Assembly (NCBI RefSeq): GCF_001422405.1
Contig: NZ_LMMV01000001.1
Coordinates: 559,275 to 623,274, forward strand
DNA from: Pseudorhodoferax sp. Leaf267
GTDB taxonomy: Bacteria > Pseudomonadota > Gammaproteobacteria > Burkholderiales > Burkholderiaceae_C
Direction: 5' to 3'
Length of the DNA: 64,000 nt
This document shows, one piece after another, positions 24,856-34,231 of this stretch. Below the pieces are notes generated by a model. The model was not told where the DNA came from and searched no databases. It was given only the letters and a program-made list of their open reading frames with translations. The position numbers and the translations under genes were made by a program. How positions within the stretch are numbered: the stretch's first letter is position 1; each line of letters begins with the position of its first letter.

Positions 24856-26972
24856 CGGCCCCGCGCGAGGCCCGCCGCGCAGCGACGGAGGGCACAGGCA
24901 TCGCGCAGGCGGCGTTGCGCGTGGACGGGCCGGCCGCGCACGCCGGCGCGCTGGCCGTGCTGGCCGATGGGCTGATGGAGGCCGTGTGCCTGGTCGACCC
25001 GGCCAGCCTGCTGGTGCTGCACGCCAACCGTGCGGCGGCGCAGCTGCTGCGCATGCCGGGCGAGGACATCGTGGGCCAGGCCGTGCAGGCGCTGTGCCCT
25101 GCACCGGAAGACGCCTTCTTCTGGGCCGACGTGGACGCCGGGCTGTCGCAGGCCATCCGCTCGGACACGCTGGTGCGCTGCGGCGACGGCACGGTGCTGC
25201 ACGTGGAGCGCCGCGTGAGCCTGCTGCACCTGGCCGGCGGCGCACGGGTGTTCCTGGTCTGCCTGCAGGACCGCACGCCGCAGCAGCGGCTGGAGCACGC
25301 GCTGGACATGGTGCTGGCCGAGATGCAGGCCACGCTGGAATCCACGGCCGACGGCATCCTCGTGAGCGACGTGCAAGGCCTGACCACCGCCTGCAACCGG
25401 CGCTTCGCGGAGCTGTGGAACGTGCCCGAAGCCCTGCTGGTGCGGCGCGACGAGGAGGCCCTGCGCCAGCACATGGCCGACGCCGTGCGCGACCGCGAGG
25501 CCTACCTGCTGCGCCTGCAGGAGATCACCGCCGCGCCGCTGGCCGAGGCCACCGATCTGCTGGAGCTGCGCTCGGGCCGGCTGCTGCAGCGCACCACGCT
25601 GCCCAAGCAGAGCCAGGGCCACTCGGTGGGCCGGGTCTACTCGTTCCGCGACATCACGCAGGAGCGCGAGAGCCAGCAGCGCATCGAGCAGCTGGCCTAC
25701 ACCGACCTGCTGACCGGCCTGCCCAACCGGTTGATGCTGGCCCAGCGCATCGACTACGCGCTGCGCCTGGCCGGGCGCGACGGCACCGGTTTCGCGGTGC
25801 TGTTCGTGGACCTGGACCGCTTCAAGAACATCAACGACTCGCTGGGCCACCAGTTCGGCGACCGCGTGCTGGTGGAGGTGGCGCAGCGCATCCAGTCCTG
25901 CCTGCGCCAGGTCGACACCCTGTGCCGGCTGGGCGGCGACGAGTTCGTCATGCTGCTGCACAAGGCCGACGTGGCCGCCGCCGAGATGGTGGCGCGCCGC
26001 GTGATCGCCACCGTGGCGCACCCCTTCGAGATGGACGCGCTGCAGTTCTCCATCGGCTGCAGCATCGGCGTGGCCATGCACCCGGCCGACGGCGCGTCGA
26101 TGGACGACCTGATCAAGTGCGCCGACACGGCCATGTACAGCGTGAAGGATCGCGGGCGCGGCGACGTGGGCTTCTACCAGCCGCAGATGAACATGCAGCT
26201 GCTGGCGCGCATGAAGACCGAGCACGCCATGCACCAGGCCATGGAGGCAGGGCTGTTCGAGCTGCATTACCAGCCGCAGGTCGATCTGCTGACGGGCCGG
26301 GTGCAGGCGATGGAGGCGCTGCTGCGCTGGACCGACGCGGAGCGCGGCATCGTCGCGCCCGAGTCCTTCGTGCCGCTGGCCGAGGAGTCGGGCTACATCG
26401 TCACCATCGGCAGCTGGGTGCTGGCCGAGGCCGTGCGCCAGGCGGCCGACTGGCAGCGGGCCGGCCTGGCGGTGCCGGTGTCGGTCAATGTGTCGCCGCT
26501 GCAGTTCCAGCAGATCGACTTCGTGGCGCGCGTGGCCGCGGCCTTGCACGCGCACGGCCTTGCGCCGCAGCTGCTGGAGCTGGAACTGACCGAGACCATC
26601 CTCGTGCGCGATGCGGCCGAGGCGCTGCAGCGGCTTCATGCGCTGGACGCGCTGGGCGTGCGCCTGGCGATCGATGACTTCGGCACCGGCTATTCCAGCC
26701 TGGCCTACCTGAAGCAGTTGCCGATCCGCAAGCTCAAGATCGACCGCAGCTTCGTGCGCGGCCTGCCGGACGACGAGAGCGATCGGGCCATCGTCAGCGC
26801 CATCGTGCAGATGGCGCGCGCGCTTCAGCTCACGACCATCGCCGAAGGCGTGGAGACGCAGGCGCAGCTGGCGCTGCTGCAGGCTCTGCAGTGCGATCAG
26901 TACCAGGGCTACCTGTGCGCACCTGCCATGCCGGCACCGCAGGCGCTGCTGTGGTTGCAGCGCGGCGGCTGA
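24852..26972 (+). CDS. PAS-GGDEF-EAL cyclic-di-GMP cyclase/phosphodiesterase
   Basis: A 706-residue protein with a GTG start inside the stop of the HD-GYP gene. PAS-like domains are at about 30-140 and 155-275. The GGDEF domain has intact GGDEF at 361-365, and the EAL domain has intact E488-A-L490 with DDFGTGYSS and the IAEGVETQ loop. Both catalytic motifs look competent, so it could make or degrade c-di-GMP depending on the PAS input. Coupling to an HD-GYP protein suggests the pair acts on one local pool. Its TGA abuts the stop of the convergent ABC transporter gene with no spacer. Confidence 0.9.
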   Translation: MTAPREARRAATEGTGIAQAALRVDGPAAHAGALAVLADGLMEAVCLVDPASLLVLHANRAAAQLLRMPGEDIVGQAVQALCPAPEDAFFWADVDAGLSQAIRSDTLVRCGDGTVLHVERRVSLLHLAGGARVFLVCLQDRTPQQRLEHALDMVLAEMQATLESTADGILVSDVQGLTTACNRRFAELWNVPEALLVRRDEEALRQHMADAVRDREAYLLRLQEITAAPLAEATDLLELRSGRLLQRTTLPKQSQGHSVGRVYSFRDITQERESQQRIEQLAYTDLLTGLPNRLMLAQRIDYALRLAGRDGTGFAVLFVDLDRFKNINDSLGHQFGDRVLVEVAQRIQSCLRQVDTLCRLGGDEFVMLLHKADVAAAEMVARRVIATVAHPFEMDALQFSIGCSIGVAMHPADGASMDDLIKCADTAMYSVKDRGRGDVGFYQPQMNMQLLARMKTEHAMHQAMEAGLFELHYQPQVDLLTGRVQAMEALLRWTDAERGIVAPESFVPLAEESGYIVTIGSWVLAEAVRQAADWQRAGLAVPVSVNVSPLQFQQIDFVARVAAALHAHGLAPQLLELELTETILVRDAAEALQRLHALDALGVRLAIDDFGTGYSSLAYLKQLPIRKLKIDRSFVRGLPDDESDRAIVSAIVQMARALQLTTIAEGVETQAQLALLQALQCDQYQGYLCAPAMPAPQALLWLQRGG

Positions 26973-28733
26973 TCAGGTGAGCGGCTCGAGCCGCCACTGC
27001 CCGCCGCCCAGCAGCTCCAGGTGGTGCGTGTGGCAGCTGCGCAGCGCGTCGCGGTGGGCGATGCTGACCAGCGTGGCGCCGCTGGCGCGCAGCTGGGCGT
27101 ACAGCGCAGCCTCGTTGTCCGGGTCCAAGGCGCTCGTGGCCTCGTCCAGGATCACCGTGTGCGGCTTGTGCACCAGCACGCGCGCGAAGGCCAGGCGCTG
27201 TTGCTCGCCGACCGACAGGCGCTTGCCCCAGTCCTGCACCGCGTCCAGGTCGGCGGCGCACTCGGCCAGCCGGGACAGGCGCACCTGGGCCAACGTGTCC
27301 AGCAGCTGCGCGTCCGACATCGCGGAGCCCGTGCCCGGGTAGAGCAGCTGGCTGCGCAGCGTGCCGCCCTGCACATAGGGCTTTTGCGGCAGGAAGAACA
27401 TCTCGCCGCGAGGCGGGTGGGAGACGCTGCCGCTGCCGTTGTGCCACAGGCCGGCCAGCGCGCGCAGCAGCGAGCTCTTGCCGCAGCCGCTGGGGCCGGT
27501 GATCAGCAGCGCATCGCCCGGCGCGAGCGTGAAGCTGAGCCGCTCGATCAGCATCTGCTCGGCGCGCGGGGTGTACAGCGTGAGGCCCTGCGCGCCGACG
27601 CTGGCGGCGTTCTCGTGGCGGATCTGCGTGGCCGGCGCCGCGGCGACGGCGGCCTGCGCCGCGGGTGCTTCGGGCACGACCAGTTGCGACAGCGCCTGCA
27701 GCCGGTCGATGCCCGCCACGAAGCGGCTCAGGCTCTCGAAGTTGTCCACGATCAGCGATGCAGCGGCCAGGACCACGGCGAATGCGCCGGCCGCCTGCAC
27801 GGCACGGCCGACCTCCAGCTCGCCTGACAACACGTCGCCGGCCAGGATCACCGCGGGCAACACCAGCGTGAGCTGGCTGAACACGCGCTGGAACAGGTTC
27901 AGGCCGCACTGGCGCCGGATGAGTCGCATGTAGTTGCGGAACACGGCGCCGAAGCGGTGGTCGATCTGCGCACGCTCCTGCGGCTCGCCACCGTAGAACG
28001 CGATGGATTCGGCGTTCTCGCGCACCTGCATCAGGCCGAAGCGGAAATCCGCCTCGCGCCGCAGCTGCAGGAAGTTCAGCCGGATCAGCGGCCCGCCGAA
28101 CAGCCACAGCGCACCGCCCGTGCCGATCAGCGCGTACAGCACCAGAAAGCCGACCAGCATGTGCGAGATCGACCACAGCACCGCGCTGAAGGCGATGAGC
28201 TGCATGAACGAGCCGATCAGGATGAGCAGGAAGTGGATCGAGCGGCCCGTGAACGTGTTGATGTCCTCGGCGATGCGCTGGTCGGGGTTGTCGATGTCTT
28301 CACGGCTGCCCAGCGCGTAGTACACGCGGTCGCGCAGGTAGCCGTCCAGGAAGCGCCCCGTGAGCCAGCGCCGCCAGTGGTTGGCGAAGGTATCGCGCAT
28401 GAAGTAGTAGAACGCGTAGCAGGGCGCGGCGAAGGCGACGATGAGCAGGCTCATGCGCACGGCGTCCCAGAAGCGGTCGCTCTCGCGGCCGGCCAGGGCC
28501 GAGGTCATCTCGCCGGCCTTGTCGTTGAGCATCACGGCCAGCTGTGTCTCGCACAGCATCAGCACGAGCAGCAGGGCGATCAGTGACCAGGCGCTCTTCT
28601 TGCGGTCGCCGAGCCAGTAGGGCTTGGCCAGGGCCACGAAGCGGCGCCATGCACTGGCGGGGGGCAGTACCGACCTGCGGCGGGTCTTGCGCCGGGCCGA
28701 GGCCGCGAGCGCAGGCGAAACAGTGTCGGACAT
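26973..28733 (-). CDS. ABC transporter, fused permease-ATPase, SbmA/BacA-like (ABC_membrane_2)
   Basis: A 586-residue protein with a basic N-terminus and a membrane domain (about 45-340, some six helices) of the SbmA/YddA/ABCD group, including RWLTGRFLDGYLRDRVYYAL and NPDQRIAEDI, the EAA-like motif of this group. The ATPase domain has Walker A GPSGCGKSS, signature LSVGEQQR and Walker B VILDEAT. It works as a homodimer in the inner membrane. Substrates in this group include peptides, fatty acyl groups and cobalamin, and none can be chosen here. It converges directly on the GGDEF-EAL gene. Confidence 0.87.
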   Translation of the reverse strand: MSDTVSPALAASARRKTRRRSVLPPASAWRRFVALAKPYWLGDRKKSAWSLIALLLVLMLCETQLAVMLNDKAGEMTSALAGRESDRFWDAVRMSLLIVAFAAPCYAFYYFMRDTFANHWRRWLTGRFLDGYLRDRVYYALGSREDIDNPDQRIAEDINTFTGRSIHFLLILIGSFMQLIAFSAVLWSISHMLVGFLVLYALIGTGGALWLFGGPLIRLNFLQLRREADFRFGLMQVRENAESIAFYGGEPQERAQIDHRFGAVFRNYMRLIRRQCGLNLFQRVFSQLTLVLPAVILAGDVLSGELEVGRAVQAAGAFAVVLAAASLIVDNFESLSRFVAGIDRLQALSQLVVPEAPAAQAAVAAAPATQIRHENAASVGAQGLTLYTPRAEQMLIERLSFTLAPGDALLITGPSGCGKSSLLRALAGLWHNGSGSVSHPPRGEMFFLPQKPYVQGGTLRSQLLYPGTGSAMSDAQLLDTLAQVRLSRLAECAADLDAVQDWGKRLSVGEQQRLAFARVLVHKPHTVILDEATSALDPDNEAALYAQLRASGATLVSIAHRDALRSCHTHHLELLGGGQWRLEPLT

Positions 28734-28930
28734 GAGATGAAGAAGAGCTTGCGAAGCGCCTGGCGAGGTTAGCCTTGCCGTGTGGGTGCATTTGTCAGAC
28801 AGCGCCGCTCTCTGTGTAGCTGCCAGGCCCGACGTGGGCCGGCCCGCGGCAGCCCCTGCGCGCCGATGCCGTCCTACACCTCTGGCGGTGCGCGGCGGCT
28901 ACGCTGCACGGCAGTCTTAGGAGAATGCAC

Positions 28931-29293
28931 ATGAGCCTTCGCACCGCCTCGCGCCTCCTGCTGAACGTCGCGCCCTGGGCCTGTCTGATCGCCATGCCCC
29001 TGGCGGTCGCGCAACCGGCGCCCAGCCCGGCCGAGCAGGCCCGCCAGATCTACCAGAGCGACCTGGCCACCTGCAACAGCGGCCAGCTGCCGGCACCGCT
29101 GCGCGAGGCCTGCGTGCGTGAGGCCGGCGCCCGCTTCGACCGCGCGCGCGGCGGCGTGCCGGGCGATACGACGGTGGAGACGCCGGACGGCCGCGCCACG
29201 GTGGTGGTGCCGCAGGGCGCGCCCACGCCACCGACCTCGTCGGACGTCAGCCCGACGCCGGACGGGCGGGCCAACGTGGTGCCGGCGCGTTGA
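28931..29293 (+). CDS. Small exported hypothetical protein
   Basis: A 120-residue protein with a signal peptide (SLRTASRLLLNVAPWACLIAMPL, cleavage near AVAQ). AGGAGA at 28919-28924 fixes the start at 28931, not at the ATG at 28925. The mature part has a short Cys-containing helix region (IYQSDLATCNSGQL, REACVREAG) and a Pro/Gly/Thr-rich tail with a repeated TPDGRA(T/N)VV unit. Two cysteines may pair in the periplasm. I do not recognise the family. Confidence 0.7.
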   Translation: MSLRTASRLLLNVAPWACLIAMPLAVAQPAPSPAEQARQIYQSDLATCNSGQLPAPLREACVREAGARFDRARGGVPGDTTVETPDGRATVVVPQGAPTPPTSSDVSPTPDGRANVVPAR

Positions 29294-29302
29294 GCGGGCC
29301 GC

Positions 29303-30418
29303 TCAGCGCGCGCCGAACGTAGCGCCTTCGAACAGGTCCTTGAACTCCCGCGGCTGGGAGCGCCAGTACTGCGGCGGCACGCGGACCTGCGCGCCCAGCT
29401 TCGCGGCCGCATGCCAGGGCCAGCGCGGGTCGTAGAGCATGGCGCGGGCCAGCGACACGGCATCGGCCTCGCCCCCGGCGATGATGGCCTCGGCCTGCTC
29501 GGGCTCGGTGATCAGGCCCACGGCGATGGTCGGCAGGCCCACCTCGGCCTTCACGCGCTGCGCATAGGGCACCTGGTAGAGCGGGCCGAGCTGGATCGCC
29601 TGCAACGGTGACACGCCACCCGTGGTCACGTGGATGGCCGCGCAACCGCGGGCCTTGAGCGCGTGCGACAACGCCAGCGTGCCTTCGATGTCCCAGCCGC
29701 CGGGCACCCAGTCGGTGGCCGAGATGCGCATCCAGACCGGCCTGTCGGCCGGGAACACCGCGCGCACCGCATCGAACACTTCGATCGGAAAGCGCATGCG
29801 GTTCTCCAGGCTGCCGCCGTATTCATCGGTGCGCTGGTTGGCCAGAGGCGACAGGAACTGGTGCAGCAGGTAGCCGTGGGCGCCGTGCAGCTCGATGCCG
29901 TCCAGCCCCAGCCGCGCGGCGCGGCGGGCGGCGGCAGCGAACGCGTCGCGCACACGGCGCAGGCCGGCTGCGTCCAGCGCCAGGGGCGGCTGCTCGCCCG
30001 GCGCATGCGGCACGGGCGAGGCCGACCACGACGGCCAGCCCCCCGGCTCGCCGACGGGCACTTGCTTGCCGCCCTCCCAGGGCGCGCGGCTGGAGGCCTT
30101 GCGCCCGGCATGGCCGAGCTGGATCGCAAGCTTGATCGGCGAGTGGGCACGCGCCGCGTCCAGCACGCGCGCCAGGCCGGCCTCGTTGGCGTCCGAATAC
30201 AGGCCCAGGTCGGCAGCCGTGATGCGGCCCTCGGCCTCGACCGCGGTCGCCTCGATGATGAGCATGCCGGCGCCGGAGATGGCCAGCTGACCCAGGTGGA
30301 TCATGTGCCAGTCGCCGGGCGTGCCCTCGCTGGCCGAGTACTGGCACATGGGCGCGACGGTGATGCGGTTGGCCAGCGTGAGCGGGCCGATCTGCAGGGG
30401 TTGGAACAGGTGGCTCAT
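29303..30418 (-). CDS. NADPH dehydrogenase NamA-type ene-reductase (old yellow enzyme)
   Basis: A 371-residue FMN-dependent TIM-barrel enzyme of the YqjM/NamA subgroup. PMCQYSA holds C25, the redox-tuning cysteine of this subgroup. QLGHAGRKAS, the HGAHGYLLHQFLSP flavin and substrate segment, and RTDEYGGSLENR are intact. It reduces activated C=C bonds of enones or nitro-compounds with NADPH. Upstream sequence in frame lacks homology, so the ATG at 30418 is chosen. It converges with the small exported protein gene, 9 bp away, and follows a flavodoxin-like gene on the same strand. Confidence 0.92.
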   Translation of the reverse strand: MSHLFQPLQIGPLTLANRITVAPMCQYSASEGTPGDWHMIHLGQLAISGAGMLIIEATAVEAEGRITAADLGLYSDANEAGLARVLDAARAHSPIKLAIQLGHAGRKASSRAPWEGGKQVPVGEPGGWPSWSASPVPHAPGEQPPLALDAAGLRRVRDAFAAAARRAARLGLDGIELHGAHGYLLHQFLSPLANQRTDEYGGSLENRMRFPIEVFDAVRAVFPADRPVWMRISATDWVPGGWDIEGTLALSHALKARGCAAIHVTTGGVSPLQAIQLGPLYQVPYAQRVKAEVGLPTIAVGLITEPEQAEAIIAGGEADAVSLARAMLYDPRWPWHAAAKLGAQVRVPPQYWRSQPREFKDLFEGATFGAR

Positions 30419-30612
30419 GGAATGGCGGCAGGTTGTGGCTTGCACGGGGTGTGCACGGGGTTGGGAGCGGCGGGGCGCGCCGTCGAACATAGCGGAAGCG
30501 GGCCAGGTCTGCTGGGCCGGCATCGATGTCCTGGGCGTCGGGCCACCCAGGGCGCGCCTGGTGGCGGCGCTACCGGTGGATGCAGGCTGGCCGGCGCAGC
30601 AGCCGCACGCGC

Positions 30613-31104
30613 TCAGAACACGCCCAGCGCCAACCCCGCCGCAAGCGCCGCACCCAGCTCCTCGGCCTTGTGCAGATCGGCCGCGCCGATCTGCTTGGGC
30701 GCCAGGATCTGCTCGGGCGTCTGCGCGTGCGTGCAGACGATCAGCGCGGGCGCCACGGGCTTGAGGCGCCAACCGGTGGCGATGCGCTCGACCTGCCGCG
30801 CGGCGTTGCTGCCGTCGCTGCCGGCACAGACCAGGGTGGCGTAGGGCCGGCCCTGGATGCGGTCCAGCGCCGGGTAGTAGCAGCGGTCGAAGAAGTCCTT
30901 CATGAGGCCGGCGATGGCGGCCAGGTTCTCCGGCGTGGCGAACACATAGCCGTCGGCGGCCAGCAGGTCGTCGGGGCCGGCGTCGCGCGCCTTGAGCAGG
31001 CGGGCCGTGACGCCTGGCTCCGTGCCGGCGCCGCGCAGCGCGGCCTGGGCCAGTTGGGTCGTGCCGCCGGTCATGCTGTGGTGGACGATGAGCAGGGTCT
31101 TCAT
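30613..31104 (-). CDS. Flavodoxin-family NAD(P)H oxidoreductase-like protein
   Basis: A 163-residue flavodoxin fold. MKTLLIVHHSMTGGTTQLA is the first strand and phosphate loop. YVFATPENLAAIAGLMKDFFDRCYYP is the flavin-binding 50s loop and helix typical of flavodoxin-like reductases. It likely binds FMN and passes electrons or reduces quinones or other small molecules; substrate unknown. Start chosen at the M before KTLLIV. It lies 194 bp upstream of the ene-reductase gene on the same strand. Confidence 0.82.
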   Translation of the reverse strand: MKTLLIVHHSMTGGTTQLAQAALRGAGTEPGVTARLLKARDAGPDDLLAADGYVFATPENLAAIAGLMKDFFDRCYYPALDRIQGRPYATLVCAGSDGSNAARQVERIATGWRLKPVAPALIVCTHAQTPEQILAPKQIGAADLHKAEELGAALAAGLALGVF

Positions 31105-31231
31105 GGCACGGGCGACCTTAGCATGGGCATAACTTGCGCAGATCACTGGGCTCTATACGGCCCGTTGTTGCACAGATGGACCACTACATTGCAAGGCCCG
31201 CCGCGAGTCGGCCTGACCTTGGAAATCCCTG

Positions 31232-31498
31232 ATGCGCACTGCCATGTTCCTCACCGCCGGCTTCCTGCTGCTGGCCGCCTTCTTCATTTTGGGCCGGCTG
31301 TTTGCCGAGAACTTCCCCAACGCGATGGGCTGGGTGACGGGCGGCTTCGTGGTGCTGTGGTGCGTGGCGACCTTCTTCAACATGTGGGTCGGCGTGACGC
31401 ATGCGGGCTATTCGTGGGGCGAGGAGCTGCCGATCTTCCTGATGCTGTTCGGCATCCCGTCGGCGGTGGCCATCGGGCTCAAGTGGAAGCTGTTCTGA
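31232..31498 (+). CDS. Small inner-membrane protein of unknown function
   Basis: An 88-residue protein with about three hydrophobic helices: 4-24, 32-50 and 66-85. The pattern MRTAMFLTAGFLLLAAFFIL then a GWVTGGFVVLWCVATFFNMWVGV helix is clean for a polytopic membrane protein. GGAAAT precedes the ATG. Its 3' end overlaps the convergent UdgX gene by 20 bp. Function not recognised. Confidence 0.7.
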   Translation: MRTAMFLTAGFLLLAAFFILGRLFAENFPNAMGWVTGGFVVLWCVATFFNMWVGVTHAGYSWGEELPIFLMLFGIPSAVAIGLKWKLF

Positions 31499-32960
31499 TC
31501 GCTGCGTAGCCGGCGGCCTGGCGCAGGTCGTCCAGCCAGGCGTCGAAGGCGGCTTGTGGGTCGCCGACCTCCATGCGCAGCAATGCGGCCGGGTGCAGCG
31601 TGACCAGCACGGGCAGGCCATCGGCGCGCTGCAGCCACTGGCCCCGGGCGCTGCTCACAGGCACCGCGTAGCCCATGAGCGCGCGGGCCGCGGTGGCGCC
31701 CAGGGCAATGGCGGCCTGGGGCTTCACGAGGCCGATCTCGCGCTCCAGCCACTGGCTGCAGGCCATGGCTTCCTTCTGCCCCGGCGTCTTGTGCAGGCGC
31801 CGCTTGCCGCGCAGCTCGAACTTGAAGTGCTTCACGGCATTCGTCAGGTACAGCAGCTCGCGCTGCCAGCCCAGCCGATCGAACGCCTGCTGCAGCAGCT
31901 TGCCGGCCGGCCCGACGAACGGGCGGCCGCGCAGGTCCTCCTGGTCGCCTGGCTGCTCGCCCACCAGCATCAAGGCCGCGCCGGCCGCGCCTTCGCCGTG
32001 CACGGCCTGGGTCGCGTGCTGGCCGATGGGGCAGTCGCGGCAGTGCGAGGTGGCCAGGCGCAGGGCGTCCAGCGTGCCGGGCAGGGCCGTATCGGCCGGG
32101 CGTTGGTCCAGGCGCAGCGCGATGGAGCTGGCAGGCCGGCGCCGCTGCGGCTCGGTGGCGCCTTCTTCCACCATCTGGCCGCTGCGCTGCGCGGCGGCGT
32201 GCATGAGCGGCTGGATCAGCGTGGCCTCGGGCAGGTTCTTCCAGTAGCGGCGCGGCATCTCCTTGCGCATCATGTCCGGCTTCAAGCGCGCCGGGTTGAA
32301 GATGTGGGCGTAGTAGGTGAGCCAGAGCTGTTCGCCGGCATCGGCGGGCGGGGCGTCTTCGCGGCGCGCGCCGGGGCCGAAGTCCAGCGTCTCGCCGTCC
32401 CAGCGCACGCTGCGCTCGGGCGTGAGGATGGCCCAGCGCATCTGCGCGAAGCGTCGTGCAAAGAAGGGCGCTGTGGCGCGCACGATGTGGTGGTCGGGCT
32501 CGAACCAGGCCACGTGCTCGGTGGGCTCGCCTGCCTGCGCCGCGAGCGGGCGAAAGCGCACGAAGGCCGTCATCTTGTGCATGTCGCGCCGTACCGAACG
32601 CGACAGGCGCTCGGCATGCAGCATGTCCGCATCCAGCGGGTCGTCGCGCAGGCCGGGCTCGGCGAGCAGACGCCAGACCAGGCGGTAGAGCAGCTCGAAG
32701 CGGCCGGGCTCGGAGTGCAGGGCGGCATGCTCCAGCCATTGCACGGCCTGGGCGGGCAGGCGGAAAGCGGGCGCGCGGGCGGCCTGGGTGACGGGCGCGG
32801 GTTCCGAGAACAGGTCGCCGTGCGCGGCGGTGGCCACCTGCCACTGCACGTCCTGCGGCGCCATCTGCTGCGCAACGAGGCGGCGCACGGCGGCCTTGAA
32901 GCCCGCCAGGTCGTCGTCCGACGCCAGGCTGACGGTGACCGCTTGCTCAAGCAGGCGCAT
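31479..32960 (-). CDS. DUF4130-UdgX fusion, uracil-DNA crosslinking glycosylase homologue
   Basis: A 493-residue two-domain protein. Residues 1-260 match the DUF4130 family (probable DNA metabolism domain): RFELLYRLVWRLL, RDMHKMTAFVRFRP, and the AHIFNPARLKPDMMRKEMPRRYWKNLPE segments. Residues 295-490 are a family-4-like uracil-DNA glycosylase of the UdgX type: VGEQPGDQEDLRGRPFVGPAG, then the UdgX-specific loop K386-R-R-L-H390, where H390 is expected to bond covalently to the abasic site. Cysteines C307, C310 and C401 are candidate cluster ligands; H378 stands where classical family 4 has its third cysteine. It overlaps the radical SAM gene by 14 bp. DNA repair role is by family; substrate of this fusion is unknown. 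Confidence 0.9.
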   Translation of the reverse strand: MRLLEQAVTVSLASDDDLAGFKAAVRRLVAQQMAPQDVQWQVATAAHGDLFSEPAPVTQAARAPAFRLPAQAVQWLEHAALHSEPGRFELLYRLVWRLLAEPGLRDDPLDADMLHAERLSRSVRRDMHKMTAFVRFRPLAAQAGEPTEHVAWFEPDHHIVRATAPFFARRFAQMRWAILTPERSVRWDGETLDFGPGARREDAPPADAGEQLWLTYYAHIFNPARLKPDMMRKEMPRRYWKNLPEATLIQPLMHAAAQRSGQMVEEGATEPQRRRPASSIALRLDQRPADTALPGTLDALRLATSHCRDCPIGQHATQAVHGEGAAGAALMLVGEQPGDQEDLRGRPFVGPAGKLLQQAFDRLGWQRELLYLTNAVKHFKFELRGKRRLHKTPGQKEAMACSQWLEREIGLVKPQAAIALGATAARALMGYAVPVSSARGQWLQRADGLPVLVTLHPAALLRMEVGDPQAAFDAWLDDLRQAAGYAAIRTAST

Positions 32961-34221
32961 GGTCGAACAGCGAGGCCTGCTGCGGCCGGGGCTTGAGCCG
33001 CGCGGCCAGCTGCGCGCTGTCCAGCCCCTTGCCGGCCCCGACGCCAGGCACGCTCACGAAGGGCAGCACGGTGCGCAGCGGCACCGACAGGCGCCCCAGG
33101 TCGTCCACGCGCAGCACGCGCTGGCGCCGCGCCATCAGCAGCTTGTCGACCGACTTCACGCCCAGGCCCGGCACGCGCAGCAGCATCTCGCGCGGCGCGC
33201 GGTTCAGGTCCACGGGAAAGCGCTCGCGGTGCGCCAGCGCCCAGGCCAGCTTGGGGTCCATCTCCAGCGACAGCATGCCATCCTCGCCGCCCACGATCTC
33301 GTCATGGCCGAAGCCGTAGAAACGCATGAGCCAGTCGGCCTGGTACAGCCGGTGTTCGCGCACCAGCGGCGGCGCGGTGGGCGGCAGCGCGCGCGAGGCG
33401 TCGGGGATGGGGCTGAAGGCCGAGTAATAGACGCGGCGCAGCTTGTAGGCGCCGTAAAGGTTCGCGCTCGTGGTGAGGATGCTGCGGTCGCTGGCGGCAT
33501 CGGCGCCCACGATCATCTGTGTGCTTTGGCCGGCGGGGGCGAACTTGGGGGCGGCGGCGCGGCGCGGGGGCGCCGAGGGCAGGGCGGTGGGCCGTGCGGC
33601 CTGGGCCTCGCCCTTGGCGTCGTCGATGTGCACGCGCAGGTTGGCCATCGAGCGGCGGATGGCCTGGCCGTCCTTCTCGGGCGCCAGCGCGGCCAGGCCG
33701 TCGGTGGTGGGCAGCTCGATGTTGATGCTCAGGCGGTCGGCGTAGCGGCCCGCGCGGGCCAGCAGTTCGGCATTCGCTTCGGGAATGGTCTTCAGATGGA
33801 TGTAGCCGCGGAAGTCGTGGTCCTCGCGCAGGCTGCGCGCCACCTCGACCACCATCTCCATTGTGTGGTCCGGGCTCTGGATGATGCCGCTGCTGAGGAA
33901 CAGGCCTTCGATGCAGTTGCGGCGGTAGAAGTCCAGCGTGAGCTGCACGACCTCGTCCGTCGTGAAGCGCGCGCGCTGCACGTTGCTGCTGACGCGGTTC
34001 ACGCAGTACAGGCAGTCGTACAGGCAGTAATTGGTGAGCAGGACCTTCAGGAGCGAGATGCAGCGGCCGTCGGGCGCATAGCTGTGGCAGATGCCGGCGC
34101 CCTCGGTCGAGCCGATGCCACGCCCGCCCACCGAGTCGCGCTTGGTCGTGCCGCTGGACGCGCAGGAGGCGTCGTACTTGGCGGCATCGGCCAGGATGGC
34201 GAGCTTGCGGTTGATGTCCAT
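32947..34221 (-). CDS. Radical SAM protein linked to UdgX (putative DNA modification/repair)
   Basis: A 424-residue radical SAM protein with the cluster motif C66-x3-C70-x2-C73 in TNYCLYDCLYC, preceded by further cysteines C20, C45 and C54. The middle holds the TIM-barrel core (LFLSSGI, YIHLKTIP, SINIELPT). The C-terminus has a helix-hairpin-helix-like segment (LNRAPREMLLRVPGLGVKSVDKLL) of the sort used to hold DNA. This matches the putative DNA modification/repair radical SAM family that co-occurs with DUF4130-UDG proteins. A LexA-like box lies 11-30 bp upstream of the ATG. Its chemistry is unknown. Confidence 0.9.
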   Translation of the reverse strand: MDINRKLAILADAAKYDASCASSGTTKRDSVGGRGIGSTEGAGICHSYAPDGRCISLLKVLLTNYCLYDCLYCVNRVSSNVQRARFTTDEVVQLTLDFYRRNCIEGLFLSSGIIQSPDHTMEMVVEVARSLREDHDFRGYIHLKTIPEANAELLARAGRYADRLSINIELPTTDGLAALAPEKDGQAIRRSMANLRVHIDDAKGEAQAARPTALPSAPPRRAAAPKFAPAGQSTQMIVGADAASDRSILTTSANLYGAYKLRRVYYSAFSPIPDASRALPPTAPPLVREHRLYQADWLMRFYGFGHDEIVGGEDGMLSLEMDPKLAWALAHRERFPVDLNRAPREMLLRVPGLGVKSVDKLLMARRQRVLRVDDLGRLSVPLRTVLPFVSVPGVGAGKGLDSAQLAARLKPRPQQASLFDHAPA

Positions 34222-34231
34222 GCAGGCATGC

